A DNA stretch of 37,581 nt from Mycobacterium sp. IS-1264 (GCF_001954195.1 NZ_MBES01000059.1:1-37581); one strand, 5' to 3'. Positions 24,398 to 33,654 are shown, counted from the stretch's first letter. Numbers and translations are program-made. The notes: a model not told the origin generated them from the letters alone.

Positions 24398-24985
24398 ATG
24401 TCTTTGCCCTCGTCCATCGAGTTGCGCCCCTACACCGTCGCATCGCCCTCCGCCGGCCCCACCCGGCTGCGGGTCCCCGACCTGTTGCACGCCACCGACC
24501 AGGCAGCCGACGACGTGCTCAGCGGGCGCTGCGACCACCTGCTGCCCGAGGGCGGCATACCGCACGCCGAGCGCTGGTTCGCCCGCATCCACGGCGACGA
24601 CGAGCTGGACGTCTGGCTGATCAGTTGGGTCCCCGGTCGGGCCACCGAACTGCACGACCACGGCGGTTCCCTCGGCGCGCTGACCGTGCTGTCGGGTGCG
24701 CTCAACGAATTCCGTTGGGACGGACGCGGACTGCGGCGCCGCCGGCTCGACGCGGGCGACCAGGCCGGGTTCCCGCTGGGTTGGGTGCACGACGTGGTGT
24801 GGGCACCCAGGGCCGTGACCGGAACCGCCGCGGCGGGCACGATCAAGGGTCCGGTCGAGCCGACCCTGAGCGTGCACGCCTATTCGCCGCCGCTGACCGC
24901 GATGTCGTACTACGAAGTCACCGATGCCAACAGGTTGCGCCGCCGGCGCACCGAATTGACCGACCAACCTGAGGGGCCGCAGTGA
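24398..24985 (+). CDS. Cysteine-dioxygenase-like cupin, Rv1065 orthologue
   Basis: The 195-residue cupin has ATELHDHGGSLGA with metal ligands H86 and H88 and a third histidine H131 (GWVHDVV), the three-His iron site of thiol dioxygenases. Enzymes of this group oxidise cysteine or a related thiol to its sulfinate with O2. The following rhodanese gene overlaps its stop codon (GTGA), supporting a joint role in thiol or sulfur catabolism. Substrate preference cannot be read from the sequence. Confidence 0.88.
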   Translation: MSLPSSIELRPYTVASPSAGPTRLRVPDLLHATDQAADDVLSGRCDHLLPEGGIPHAERWFARIHGDDELDVWLISWVPGRATELHDHGGSLGALTVLSGALNEFRWDGRGLRRRRLDAGDQAGFPLGWVHDVVWAPRAVTGTAAAGTIKGPVEPTLSVHAYSPPLTAMSYYEVTDANRLRRRRTELTDQPEGPQ

Positions 24986-25428
24986 GCCGCATCGACGTGG
25001 TGTTGAGATCCGCCCGGCGCAGGTACCGCCGCCTGCCCGCCGCCGAGGTGCCCGACGCGGTGCGACGCGGTGCGGTGCTGGTCGACATCCGGCCGCAGGC
25101 ACAGCGATTCCGGGAAGGTGAGATACCGGGCGCGCTGGTGATCGAGCGCAACGTCCTGGAATGGCGCTGTGACCCGACCAGCGACGCCCGGCTGCCGGAG
25201 GCCGTCGGCGACGACGTCGAATGGGTGATCGTGTGTTCGGAGGGCTACACGTCCAGCCTGGCCGCCGCGGCGCTGCTCGATATCGGCCTACTCCGCGCCA
25301 CCGACGTCATCGGCGGCTACCACGCCCTGTCGGGTGCCGGTGTGCTGGAACGGCTGGCCGGCGGCACCGTCGACCCACGCCCCGGGGGGCTGGCGGACGC
25401 CGGCACGACCGGTCGCCGCTGGCTCTAG
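24982..25428 (+). CDS. Single-domain rhodanese, Rv1066 orthologue
   Basis: The 148-residue protein has LVDIRPQAQRFREGEIPGAL and the active-site loop VCSEGYTSSLAA with nucleophile C85. Rhodaneses carry sulfane sulfur as a cysteine persulfide. The GTG start overlaps the stop of the thiol-dioxygenase-like gene by four bases, so they are translationally coupled. It abuts the convergent hydrolase gene with no gap. Confidence 0.9.
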   Translation: MSRIDVVLRSARRRYRRLPAAEVPDAVRRGAVLVDIRPQAQRFREGEIPGALVIERNVLEWRCDPTSDARLPEAVGDDVEWVIVCSEGYTSSLAAAALLDIGLLRATDVIGGYHALSGAGVLERLAGGTVDPRPGGLADAGTTGRRWL

Positions 25429-27177
25429 TCACTCGTTGGCGTGCAGCAGCGGACGCAGCCTTTCCGTCTTGTCCGGCGTCCACCCGGGCGGTGACAGCAC
25501 CGCGGCCCAGCCGTCGGCCACATTGGCCACGTAGCGGTGGCCATGCCCGTCGGGCACGTCCACGGCGACCGCCATATCCGCCGAGACTTGCAGGAACGTC
25601 ACGACCGGAATCCAATGTGTCTGCGGCAGCACGTCGTATCCCCGCCTTTCGCGCAGCCAATCCGGTTCGCTGAACAGCAGATCCGGCGTCCACCACGCGA
25701 TCGGGTCCGACGCGTGCTGCAAATACACCACGCGGGGGTGGCCCCACGCCGAATCCGGGCGCGCCAAATTGCTTGGGCGAGCCACGAACCGGACGTTCTT
25801 GCCGTCGTTGTAGATCGGTAGCCACTCCGGAGACCCTGCGTCGCGCGTCGACGTCAGGTCCGTCCAGATCGTGTTGTTGAAGGTCGGTCCGCTGAACAGC
25901 GCGCCGTCGGTGCGGGCCAGCACGTTGTTGAGGCTCATGAACGGTGCCTCGCCGCCGAAGGATCCGAGGCTCTCACCGAACACGACGAGCTTGGGCCGCT
26001 GCCCTTCGGGCATTTGGCGGATCAGCCTGTCGACCGCCTCGAACAGCGCCTGGCCGGCATGCCGCGCGTTCTCCTTGTCAACCAGGAACGACAGCCAGCT
26101 CGGCAGGAATGAATACTGCATACTCACGATCGCGGTGTTTCCGTTGTACATGTATTCCAGCGCCGAGGCCTCGGCCTCGTTGATCCAGCCCGTCCCGGTG
26201 GTTGTCGCGACGGCCACGACCTGGCGTTGCAGGCCTCCTTCGCGTTGCAGCTCGCGCGCCGCAAGCTCGGCGGTCGCCGTGATGCCGTCCGCGGAGTTCA
26301 ATCCCGCATAGGCGCGGATCGGTTCGGCGGCCGGGGCCCCGTTGAAAGCGGTCAGCTCGCCGGTAGTCGGGCCGCCGCTGACGAAGATGCGGCCCTGGTG
26401 GCCCAGCGACTCCCACGACACCAGCGACTGCGGACCGCCGGAGCGCAGCGGGGATTTCGGCGGCGCGGTGTCCGGGCTCATCTCGTTGTTCGCCGTGGCG
26501 AACGTGTTGTTCATGGTGCGCATCGCGAACTTGAGCACGACACCGTTGAGCAAGGTGACCGTCAGGAACACCAGCACCACCACCACGATGGTCACCGACA
26601 GGCGGAAGGGGGCGATCCGGTCGACTTCGCCCACCAAAAATCTGACCAGCCAGCGAATGAACTGCCCGATTTCGACGACGGTGAACAGCACCACCACCGA
26701 CAGCGCCACAGCGATCGGGTAGTCGTACCACTCCAGGTGCGCCACGCCCATCAAATCGCGCACGTCGTCCTGCCAGACGTGAAACCAGATCGCCATCAGC
26801 ACCTGGCCCACCACGGCGATCGGGATCAGCACCTTCCACGCCCAGCGCGGCGGGGGCGGGCTGGACTTCGATTCACGCATGTAGCGAACCAGCCACACCG
26901 AAAAGACGCCCAGCCCGTAGCCGATGGCGCCGGAGATCCCGCTGACCAGCCCCTGGAACAACGGGCCGCGGGGCAGCAGCGACGGCGTCATGGAGAACCA
27001 GATGAAGATGAGGCCGACCGCGGTCCCGGTGAACGTGTAATGCCTTACCCACCAAGGCTTTCGGATAGCCTCAAGCGCTTCCGCGGTGCCGTGCGCGCTG
27101 GCCGGCGCCACGGCGTCGGGGCTGACGACCGATTCGTCGTCAGCTTCGGTGCTGGTGACAGAGCCCGTTTCGCTCAT
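25429..27177 (-). CDS. Membrane-anchored alpha/beta hydrolase, Rv1069c orthologue
   Basis: The 582-residue protein has four to five membrane segments in its N-terminal third (about 50-220), then a catalytic domain with nucleophile motif FGESLGSFGG and the QHASDPIAWW segment. This matches the Abhydrolase_9 architecture (N-terminal membrane part plus hydrolase). The substrate is unknown. In M. tuberculosis two PE_PGRS genes separate it from the rhodanese gene; here the stops abut. Its start is eight bases from the end of echA8, suggesting one transcript from echA9 through this gene. Confidence 0.9.
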   Translation of the reverse strand: MSETGSVTSTEADDESVVSPDAVAPASAHGTAEALEAIRKPWWVRHYTFTGTAVGLIFIWFSMTPSLLPRGPLFQGLVSGISGAIGYGLGVFSVWLVRYMRESKSSPPPPRWAWKVLIPIAVVGQVLMAIWFHVWQDDVRDLMGVAHLEWYDYPIAVALSVVVLFTVVEIGQFIRWLVRFLVGEVDRIAPFRLSVTIVVVVLVFLTVTLLNGVVLKFAMRTMNNTFATANNEMSPDTAPPKSPLRSGGPQSLVSWESLGHQGRIFVSGGPTTGELTAFNGAPAAEPIRAYAGLNSADGITATAELAARELQREGGLQRQVVAVATTTGTGWINEAEASALEYMYNGNTAIVSMQYSFLPSWLSFLVDKENARHAGQALFEAVDRLIRQMPEGQRPKLVVFGESLGSFGGEAPFMSLNNVLARTDGALFSGPTFNNTIWTDLTSTRDAGSPEWLPIYNDGKNVRFVARPSNLARPDSAWGHPRVVYLQHASDPIAWWTPDLLFSEPDWLRERRGYDVLPQTHWIPVVTFLQVSADMAVAVDVPDGHGHRYVANVADGWAAVLSPPGWTPDKTERLRPLLHANE

Positions 27178-27185
27178 GGAGCGTC

Positions 27186-27977
27186 CTACCGATGGTTGAA
27201 GTTGGGGGTGCGCTTCTCGATGAATGCCGCCATCCCCTCCGACTGGTCGTGCGTCGCGAAGGTCGAATGGAAGAGCCGGCGTTCGTAGAGAAGTCCTTCG
27301 GACAGCGTCGATTCGAAGGCCCGGTTGACGGCTTCCTTGGCCATCCGGGCGGCCGAGCGCGACATCTGCGAAATGGTGGCGGCGACGGCCTTGGCCTCGG
27401 TCAGCAAGTCATCGGCGGGCACCACCCGCGAAACCAGGCCGCTGCGTTCGGCTTCGGCGGCGTCGATAGTGCGCCCGGTCAGGATCAGGTCCATGGCCTT
27501 GGCCTTGCCGATGGCCCGGGTGAGACGCTGCGAGCCGCCCATGCCGGGCAGCACGCCGAGTTTGATCTCCGGCTGACCGAATTTCGCGGTGTCGGCCGCG
27601 ATCAGCAGGTCACACATCATGGCGAGCTCGCATCCTCCGCCGAGTGCGTGGCCGGCGACCGCGGCGATCGTCGGGGTGCGGACCGCGGCCAATTTGCCCC
27701 AGGCCGCGAAGAAGTCGGCCTCGAACGCGTCGGAAAACGTCAACTCGGCCATTTCTTTGATGTCGGCGCCTGCGGCGAACGCCTTGGCCGACCCGGTGAT
27801 GATGATCGCCCCGATACCGGGATCGTTGTCTAATTCTGTTGCCGCACTGGTGACTTCATGCATCACCTGGCTGTTGAGCGCGTTGAGGGCCTTGGGCCGG
27901 TTCAGCGTGATGATCCCAACCCGCTGGTCGCGCTCGACCAGGATGGTTTCGTAGGTTGTAGAGGTCACCTCTGTCAT
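27186..27977 (-). CDS. echA8: Enoyl-CoA hydratase EchA8
   Basis: The 263-residue crotonase has oxyanion-hole motifs AAGAD (68-72) and GGG (113-115) and the two catalytic glutamates E117 and E137. It hydrates trans-2-enoyl-CoA in beta-oxidation. It is very close to EchA8 of M. tuberculosis as recalled, apart from a six-residue longer N-terminus. GGCGGTTTGG precedes the ATG. It follows echA9 by 13 bp in one operon. Confidence 0.95.
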   Translation of the reverse strand: MTEVTSTTYETILVERDQRVGIITLNRPKALNALNSQVMHEVTSAATELDNDPGIGAIIITGSAKAFAAGADIKEMAELTFSDAFEADFFAAWGKLAAVRTPTIAAVAGHALGGGCELAMMCDLLIAADTAKFGQPEIKLGVLPGMGGSQRLTRAIGKAKAMDLILTGRTIDAAEAERSGLVSRVVPADDLLTEAKAVAATISQMSRSAARMAKEAVNRAFESTLSEGLLYERRLFHSTFATHDQSEGMAAFIEKRTPNFNHR

Positions 27978-27990
27978 CCAAACCGCCTTT

Positions 27991-29028
27991 CTAGAAACTC
28001 AAGTCGTCGTCGACGGGCGCGAAGTACGCGTCGACGTCTGCCGCGCTGACCGCGTCCAGCGTCGCCGGCGACCATTTCGGATTGCGATCCTTGTCGATGA
28101 TCTGTGCGCGGATGCCCTCGACCAGGTCGTGCGAGCGCGCCGAGGCGGACGACACCCGATAGTCCTGGATCAGAACGTCTTCCAGTGTGTCGAGTTTCGC
28201 GGCCCGGCGCACCGCCTCCAACGCCACCGACACCGCGATGGGGGAGCGGGTGGCGATCAGGTTGGCGGCGTCGTCGGCAGCTGCGGCGCCGTGGCCGCGC
28301 AGCGCCGCGACGATGTCTTCGACGGTTTCGCCAGCGAAGCAGTCGTCGATCCAATCACGTTGTGCGGCAAGCTCGCTCGGTGGGGGTTCGACGGCATAGC
28401 GGGCCAGCGCGCTCTCGATGCCGTCGGACACGATCGCCGCGGTGAACGCGTCGAGATCGCCGTGCGGCACGTAGTGGTCGGCGAATCCCATCGCGATGGC
28501 GTCGGCCCCGGAAAACGGCGCGCCGGTGAGCGCGGCGTGCAGCCCCAGCGCACCCGGTGCCCGGGACAGCAGAAACGCGCCGCCGACGTCGGGGATGAAG
28601 CCGATGCCGACCTCCGGCATCGCCACCTTTGACGTTTCGGTCACCACCCGAACGCTGCCGTGCGCGCTGACGCCGACGCCGCCGCCCATCACGATGCCGT
28701 CCATCAACGACACATACGGCTTGGGGAAACGCCCGATCTGGCCGTTGAGCAGATACTCGTCGCGCCAGAACTTCCGCACCTCGACGCCGTCCTTGCGGGC
28801 GCTGTGGTAGACCGCCACAACGTCGCCGCCGGCGCACAATCCGCGGTCCCCGGCGCCGGACACGACCACGGCGCGCACCGCGTCGTCGGCTTCCCAGCGG
28901 GTGAGGATGGCGCGCAGGGCGTCCACCATCGGTTGGTTCAGCGAGTTGATCGCCTTGGGGCGGTTGAGCGTGATGAGGCCGACGTCGCCGTCGATCCGGG
29001 TAAGGACTTCGTCGGATTCCTCCGTCAA
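27991..29028 (-). CDS. echA9: 3-hydroxyisobutyryl-CoA hydrolase-like EchA9
   Basis: Starting at the TTG at 29028, preceded by GAAGGTGG, the protein has 345 residues, as EchA9 in M. tuberculosis. A second TTG at 29067 lacks a ribosome site. The crotonase core has GGDVVAVY and GGGVGVS, with E139 ([15 protein letters not shown]) and D147 matching the catalytic pair of 3-hydroxyisobutyryl-CoA hydrolase rather than a hydratase. This suggests a step of valine catabolism. First gene of the echA9-echA8-Rv1069c transcript. Confidence 0.9.
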   Translation of the reverse strand: MTEESDEVLTRIDGDVGLITLNRPKAINSLNQPMVDALRAILTRWEADDAVRAVVVSGAGDRGLCAGGDVVAVYHSARKDGVEVRKFWRDEYLLNGQIGRFPKPYVSLMDGIVMGGGVGVSAHGSVRVVTETSKVAMPEVGIGFIPDVGGAFLLSRAPGALGLHAALTGAPFSGADAIAMGFADHYVPHGDLDAFTAAIVSDGIESALARYAVEPPPSELAAQRDWIDDCFAGETVEDIVAALRGHGAAAADDAANLIATRSPIAVSVALEAVRRAAKLDTLEDVLIQDYRVSSASARSHDLVEGIRAQIIDKDRNPKWSPATLDAVSAADVDAYFAPVDDDLSF

Positions 29029-29136
29029 CGCGCCACCTTCCCATCGCCGCGGGGTCTCGACCAGCAATCTAGATCGTCACTACCGCCCCGGTACCCGCGG
29101 GTAAGGTTTATGTTTAACCGGACGAGAAGGTCCGGG

Positions 29137-29179
29137 CCCGGGATTATCGGCAAAACCCCAGCTCCGCTGGGAACCCGGG
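29137..29179 (+). promoter_or_regulatory. Stem-loop in the leader of the Bax-inhibitor-like gene
   Basis: CCCAGC-TCC-GCTGGG (29157-29171) is flanked by CCCGGG at 29137-29142 and 29174-29179, which can pair to close an outer stem. It lies about 70 bases before the start codon and could be a structured 5' leader. No named RNA class fits. Confidence 0.4.
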
Positions 29180-29246
29180 CGGGTCACTAATCGTTGAGCA
29201 GGTGTTCGCACAGCTCCAAGCCACAGTCTTCAGAGAGGATCCGACA

Positions 29247-30095
29247 GTGCGGGAGACAAGTAACCCGGTATTTCGCTCGCTGCCTAAGCAGCGCGGCGGG
29301 TACGCGCAATTCGGCACTGGCGCGGCCCAGGTGCAGCAGGGGTACTACCAAGGTGACCCCTACACGGCGGCCCCCTACCAGGAGGCCAAGGTATCCCGTC
29401 CGGTCACGATCGACGACGTCGTCACCAAGACGGGCATCACGCTGGGCGTGCTGACGGTCGCGGCGATCGTCTCCTACTTCCTGGTGGCGTCCAATCTCGC
29501 GCTGGCGATGCCGCTCACCCTGATCGGCGCGCTCGGCGGCTTGGGGCTGGTGCTGGTCGCGACGTTCGGCCGCAAGCAGGACAGCCCGGCGATCGTGCTC
29601 AGCTACGCCGTCCTGGAGGGCCTGTTCCTCGGCGCGGTCTCGTTCGTCTTCGCGAACTTCACGGTGTCGTCCGCCAACGCCGGCGCCCTGATCGGGGAGG
29701 CCGTCCTCGGCACCTTCGGTGTGTTCTTCGGGATGCTCGTCGTCTACAAGACCGGCGCCATCCGCGTCACGCCCAAGTTCACCCGCATGCTGGTCGCCGC
29801 GATGTTCGGCGTGCTGGCCCTGATGCTCGGCAATTTCGTGCTGGCAATGTTCCACGTCGGCGGCGGCACGGGCCTGGGTCTGCGCAGCGGCGGAACGATC
29901 GCGATCATCTTCTCGCTGGTGTGCATCGGTATCGCGGCGTTCAGCTTCCTCATCGACTTCGACGCGGCCGACCAGATGATCCGCGCCGGGGCGCCGGAGA
30001 AGGCGGCTTGGGGCATCGCCCTGGGCCTGACCGTGACGCTGGTCTGGCTGTACCTCGAGATCCTGCGCCTGCTCAGTTATCTGCAGAACGATTAG
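29247..30095 (+). CDS. Bax inhibitor-1/YccA-like membrane protein, Rv1072 orthologue
   Basis: The GTG at 29247, with GAGAGGA seven bases upstream, gives 282 residues, close to Rv1072. A ~70-residue Tyr/Gln-rich cytoplasmic segment precedes seven hydrophobic helices, ending with a helix containing LVWLYLEILRLLSYL and the terminal QND typical of the Bax inhibitor-1 superfamily. These proteins are often calcium leak channels or FtsH regulators in other bacteria; the role here is unknown. It ends at a strong terminator. Confidence 0.9.
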   Translation: MRETSNPVFRSLPKQRGGYAQFGTGAAQVQQGYYQGDPYTAAPYQEAKVSRPVTIDDVVTKTGITLGVLTVAAIVSYFLVASNLALAMPLTLIGALGGLGLVLVATFGRKQDSPAIVLSYAVLEGLFLGAVSFVFANFTVSSANAGALIGEAVLGTFGVFFGMLVVYKTGAIRVTPKFTRMLVAAMFGVLALMLGNFVLAMFHVGGGTGLGLRSGGTIAIIFSLVCIGIAAFSFLIDFDAADQMIRAGAPEKAAWGIALGLTVTLVWLYLEILRLLSYLQND

Positions 30096-30102
30096 CGCTT
30101 GA

Positions 30103-30144
30103 CACAAAAAACCGGCACGCCAATCGGCGTGCCGGTTTTTTGTG
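30103..30144 (+). terminator. Intrinsic terminator, 19-bp perfect stem
   Basis: CACAAAAAACCGGCACGCC (30103-30121), loop AATC, and its exact complement (30126-30144) form a perfect 19-bp stem whose distal arm holds a run of six T. It begins eight bases after the Bax-inhibitor stop codon and isolates that gene from the ECF41 operon. Confidence 0.93.
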
Positions 30145-30157
30145 CACCCGCGCGTGA

Positions 30158-30185
30158 TGTCACATCCACGACCGCTCGATGCGTC
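30158..30185 (+). promoter_or_regulatory. ECF41-type sigma promoter
   Basis: TGTCACA (30158-30164) and CGTC (30182-30185), spaced by 17 bases, match the known ECF41 promoter consensus (TGTCACA, about 16-17 bases, CGTC). It lies about 40 bases upstream of the oxidoreductase start and directly precedes the operon that encodes an ECF41 sigma factor, so it is probably autoregulated. Confidence 0.8.
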
Positions 30186-30226
30186 TGCTGGTTGTCAGCA
30201 CCCATTCGCTCGCGAAAGGCAGCATC

Positions 30227-31387
30227 ATGAAGCACATCGTGATCATCGGCGCCGGCTATGCCGGCATGGCGGCCACCGCCCGCTTGGCGCGTCGGGTCAA
30301 GGGCCGCGACGACGTGCGCGTCACCCTGGTCAACCCGCAGGCTCGGTTCACCGAGCGGCTGCGCCTGCACCAGTCGGCTTCGGGCCAGCGGCTGGCCGAG
30401 CTTCAGATCCCGGACATGCTCGCCGGCACCAGCGTCGAGTTCGTCCAGGGCTGGGTCACCGGCCTCGACGCAGACGCGCGGACCGTCCGTCTCGACGACG
30501 AGCGCGTGATCGGCTACGACACCCTGGTGTATGCGCTTGGCAGCGTCGCCGACACCGAGGCAGTGCCCGGCGTCGACGAATTCGCCTACACCCTCAACAG
30601 CGCCCACGACGCTGGGTTGCTGGCCCAGCAGCTGGATCGGCTCGGCGCCGGGACGGTCGTGGTCGCCGGCGGCGGCCTGACCGGAATCGAATCGGCCGCC
30701 GAGATCGCCGAGCGGCACCCCGAACTCGACGTCGTCCTGCTGAGCCGGCAGACACCCGGATCGATGATGGGCCCCAAGGCGCGTGCCCGCCTGCATGATG
30801 GGTTGGCCCGGTTGGGCGTGCGGATGCGTTCCGGCGTCGACATCGTCAAGGTGATGCCCGACGGGGTCGCCCTGGCCGACGGCCAGGTCGTGCCGGCCGG
30901 CGCAGTGCTGTGGGCCACGGGCGTGCGGGTGTCGCCGCTGGCGGCCGCCGCGGGCCTGCGCGTCGACGAGCGGGGCCGAATCATCACCGATGCGGCGCTG
31001 CGCTCGGTGTCGCACCAGGACGTGTACGTCGTTGGCGACGCCGCCGCGGTTCGGCAAGGATATGGCCTCGTGCACGGGACCTGCCAGAGCGGCATCCCGA
31101 CCGGGGTGCACGCCGCGGCCAACATCGTCCGAGAGCTGAAGGGCAAGCAGCCCAAGCGGTTCCGCTTCGGCTATGTCCACCAGCCGGTGAGCCTGGGGCG
31201 GCACGACGCCGTCATCCAGTTCACCCATCCCGACGACAGCCCGTCGCGTTTCTATCTGGCCGGTCGGTGGGCGGTCGCCTACAAGGAGACGGTGAGCGCC
31301 AGTCCGTGGACGACCTACCGATTGCTCAAGCTGCTGCCCGCGCTGGGCGCCGTGACATGGCGGCGCGGTGGGGGCTTCACCCGATGA
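30227..31387 (+). CDS. NAD(P)/FAD-dependent oxidoreductase (NDH-2-like)
   Basis: From the ATG at 30227 (AAAGG upstream) the protein has 386 residues. It has FAD motif HIVIIGAGYAGMAATARL, NAD(P) motif VVVAGGGLTGIESAAEI and the terminal FAD signature DVYVVGDAAAV. It resembles single-subunit NADH dehydrogenases and related quinone reductases, but the conserved C-terminal membrane anchor is not clear. The sigma factor gene overlaps its stop codon (ATGA), so the two are coupled. The electron acceptor is unknown. Confidence 0.9.
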   Translation: MKHIVIIGAGYAGMAATARLARRVKGRDDVRVTLVNPQARFTERLRLHQSASGQRLAELQIPDMLAGTSVEFVQGWVTGLDADARTVRLDDERVIGYDTLVYALGSVADTEAVPGVDEFAYTLNSAHDAGLLAQQLDRLGAGTVVVAGGGLTGIESAAEIAERHPELDVVLLSRQTPGSMMGPKARARLHDGLARLGVRMRSGVDIVKVMPDGVALADGQVVPAGAVLWATGVRVSPLAAAAGLRVDERGRIITDAALRSVSHQDVYVVGDAAAVRQGYGLVHGTCQSGIPTGVHAAANIVRELKGKQPKRFRFGYVHQPVSLGRHDAVIQFTHPDDSPSRFYLAGRWAVAYKETVSASPWTTYRLLKLLPALGAVTWRRGGGFTR

Positions 31388-32277
31388 GCGCCGACGAGCA
31401 CACGTTCGTCGAACATCGGAAACTGTTGTTCGCCATCGCCTATCGGATCATGGGCTCGGCGGCAGACGCCGAGGACGTGGTGCAGGATGCCTGGCTGAAG
31501 TGGTCGGCGGCCGATCGGGGTCAGGTCGCCGACCCCAAGGCCTATCTGTCCCGCATCGTGTCGAATCTGTCGATGGAACGACTGCGCTCGACCCGGCGTC
31601 AGCGGGAGACCTACGTGGGTCCGTGGCTTCCGGAGCCGATCCTCACGAGCGAAGACACGGCCGAGGACGTCGCGGCCGCCGAATCGGTGTCGATGGCGAT
31701 GCTGGTCGTGCTCGAGACGCTGAGCCCCCTGGAGCGCGCGGTGTTCGTCCTCAAGGAGGTGTTCGACTTCAGCTACGCCGAAATCGCTTCGGCCGTCGAG
31801 CGTTCCGAGGCCGCGGTGCGCCAGGCGGGCCACCGCGCCCGCAATCACGTGCAGGCGCGCCGGCCGAGGTTCGAGGCCGACCGCGGCAAGAAGCGCGCGG
31901 TCACCGAACGCTTCTTCGCCGCGGCGACCGGCGGGGACATCAACGATCTCATGCAACTGCTCGCCCCCGATGTCACGCTGTGGACGGACGGCGGCGGAAA
32001 GGTGCGCCAGGCGCTGCGCCCCGTCGAGGGCATGGCCAAGGTCGCCGCTTGGCTCGCCGGCGTCACCAAGCGCCCCTACGAAGGCGTCGAGATCGCCGAT
32101 ATGACAGCCGAAGTCGTCGATATCAACGGCGGGCCGGGCATCGTTTTCTCTGCCTCGGGCCGCGTGATCGCAACCCTCACAGTCGAACTCGATGCGGACG
32201 GGCGCATCGTCACCATCCACAACGTGGCCAACCCGGACAAGCTGCGCGCCGTCGCGGATGGCGTCCGGCGCGGCTGA
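31384..32277 (+). CDS. ECF41-family sigma factor with SnoaL-like C-terminal domain (SigJ-like)
   Basis: Residues 1-165 hold sigma regions 2 and 4 (AYRIMGSAADAEDVVQDAWLKW; LSPLERAVFVLKEVFDFSYAEIA). Residues about 175-290 form a SnoaL-like domain. The three ECF41 hallmarks are present: WLPEP between regions, DGGGK in the SnoaL part and NPDKL near the end. In ECF41 factors the extension controls activity without a separate anti-sigma factor. The ATG overlaps the oxidoreductase stop. ECF41 operons usually pair the sigma gene with an oxidoreductase or carboxymuconolactone-type gene, as here. Confidence 0.93.
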   Translation: MSADEHTFVEHRKLLFAIAYRIMGSAADAEDVVQDAWLKWSAADRGQVADPKAYLSRIVSNLSMERLRSTRRQRETYVGPWLPEPILTSEDTAEDVAAAESVSMAMLVVLETLSPLERAVFVLKEVFDFSYAEIASAVERSEAAVRQAGHRARNHVQARRPRFEADRGKKRAVTERFFAAATGGDINDLMQLLAPDVTLWTDGGGKVRQALRPVEGMAKVAAWLAGVTKRPYEGVEIADMTAEVVDINGGPGIVFSASGRVIATLTVELDADGRIVTIHNVANPDKLRAVADGVRRG

Positions 32278-32284
32278 CGGCTGT

Positions 32285-32344
32285 GCACTCACGGCGCCCC
32301 GGGCGCACACTCGGCGCCCAGGACGCACACTCGACGAGCAGGGC
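32285..32344. repeat. Three imperfect 20-bp tandem repeats
   Basis: Units start at 32285, 32305 and 32325, with cores GCACTCACGGCG, GCACACTCGGCG and GCACACTCGACG. They fill the gap between the convergent sigma-factor and fadA3 genes and reach the fadA3 stop codon. CGAGTGTGCG-type repeats occur widely between mycobacterial genes as far as I recall. Confidence 0.75.
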
Positions 32345-33561
32345 TAGCTGAGCCGCTCGATCACCATCGCCATGCCTTGGCCGCCGCCGACACACATGGT
32401 CTCCAGGCCCAACGTCTTGTCGTGCGTCTGCAGGTTGTTCAGCAGCGTGGTGGCGATGCGCGCACCGGTCATGCCGAACGGGTGGCCCAGTGCAATCGCC
32501 CCGCCCGACACGTTCAGCTTGTCCTCGTCCATGCCCAGCTCGCGCGCCGAGCCCAGCACCTGGACCGCGAACGCCTCGTTGATCTCGTACAGGTCGATGT
32601 CACTGATCGACATGCCGGCCCGCTCCAGCGCCTTCTTGGACGCCTCGATCGGGCCCAGCCCCATGATCTCGGGCGACAGGCCGCTGACGCCGGTCGACAC
32701 GATGCGGGCCAGCGGGGTCAGGCCCAGTTCCTTGGCCTTCGTGTCGCTGGTGATCACCAATGCGGCGGCGCCGTCGTTGAGCGGACAGGCGTTACCCGCG
32801 GTGACGGTGCCGTTGGGACGAAACACCGGTTTGAGCTCGCTGACCTTCTCGTATGTGGTGCCCGGACGCGGGCCGTCGTCGGTGCTGACGGTGCTGCCGT
32901 CGGGCAGGGTTACCGGGGTGATCTCGCGTTCGAAGAACCCGCTCTTGATGGCCTCCTCGGCCCGGTTCTGGCTGCGCACGCCCCAGTGGTCCTGGTCCTC
33001 GCGGCTGATGCCGGTGAGGATGGCGACGTTTTCAGCGGTCTGGCCCATCGCGATGTAGACGTCGGGCACGTTCCCGTCGGCGCGGGGGTCATGCCATTCG
33101 TCCGCGCCACCGGCCGCAGCGGCGGACCGCTCCTGGGCCTCGTCGAACAGCGGATTCTTGGTGTCCGGCCACGAGTCGGAGTTGCCCTTCCCGAACCGGG
33201 ACACGGTCTCCACTCCCGCGGAGATGAATGCGTCACCCTCGCCCGCCTTGATCGCGTGGAAAGCCATCCGCGTCGTCTGCAGCGACGACGAGCAGTACCG
33301 GTTCACCGTGGTGCCCGGCAGGAAGTCGTAGCCGAGTTCGACGGCGACCACGCGCGCCATGTTGAAGCCGGACTCGCCGCCGGGCAGGCCGCAACCCAGG
33401 ATGAGGTCGTCGATCTGGTGCGGGTTGAGCGCGGGCACCTTGTCGAGCGCGGCGCGCACCATCTGCGTCGCCAGGTCGTCGGGCCGCATGGACACAAGCG
33501 ACCCCTTCATGGCGCGGCCGATCGGCGAGCGGACAGCGGAGACTATGACGGCTTCAGGCAT
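32344..33561 (-). CDS. fadA3: Acetyl-CoA acetyltransferase (thiolase) FadA3
   Basis: The 405-residue thiolase has nucleophile C90 (NRYCSSSLQT), H360 (GHPFGMTGAR) and C390 (CVGGGQG), the full catalytic set. It cleaves 3-ketoacyl-CoA in beta-oxidation or condenses acyl-CoAs. Length and place match Rv1074c. The ATG at 33561 follows GGGAGAG. It stands alone on the minus strand beside the SGNH esterase gene. Confidence 0.95.
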   Translation of the reverse strand: MPEAVIVSAVRSPIGRAMKGSLVSMRPDDLATQMVRAALDKVPALNPHQIDDLILGCGLPGGESGFNMARVVAVELGYDFLPGTTVNRYCSSSLQTTRMAFHAIKAGEGDAFISAGVETVSRFGKGNSDSWPDTKNPLFDEAQERSAAAAGGADEWHDPRADGNVPDVYIAMGQTAENVAILTGISREDQDHWGVRSQNRAEEAIKSGFFEREITPVTLPDGSTVSTDDGPRPGTTYEKVSELKPVFRPNGTVTAGNACPLNDGAAALVITSDTKAKELGLTPLARIVSTGVSGLSPEIMGLGPIEASKKALERAGMSISDIDLYEINEAFAVQVLGSARELGMDEDKLNVSGGAIALGHPFGMTGARIATTLLNNLQTHDKTLGLETMCVGGGQGMAMVIERLS

Positions 33562-33654
33562 GGCGGTTCTCTCCCATGGGACGCGGGCTAGCTAGGAACG
33601 GGTGGTACGTCCACCTCGACGGGTAGCACAAATCTAGTCGGTGCCGACCGGCCG

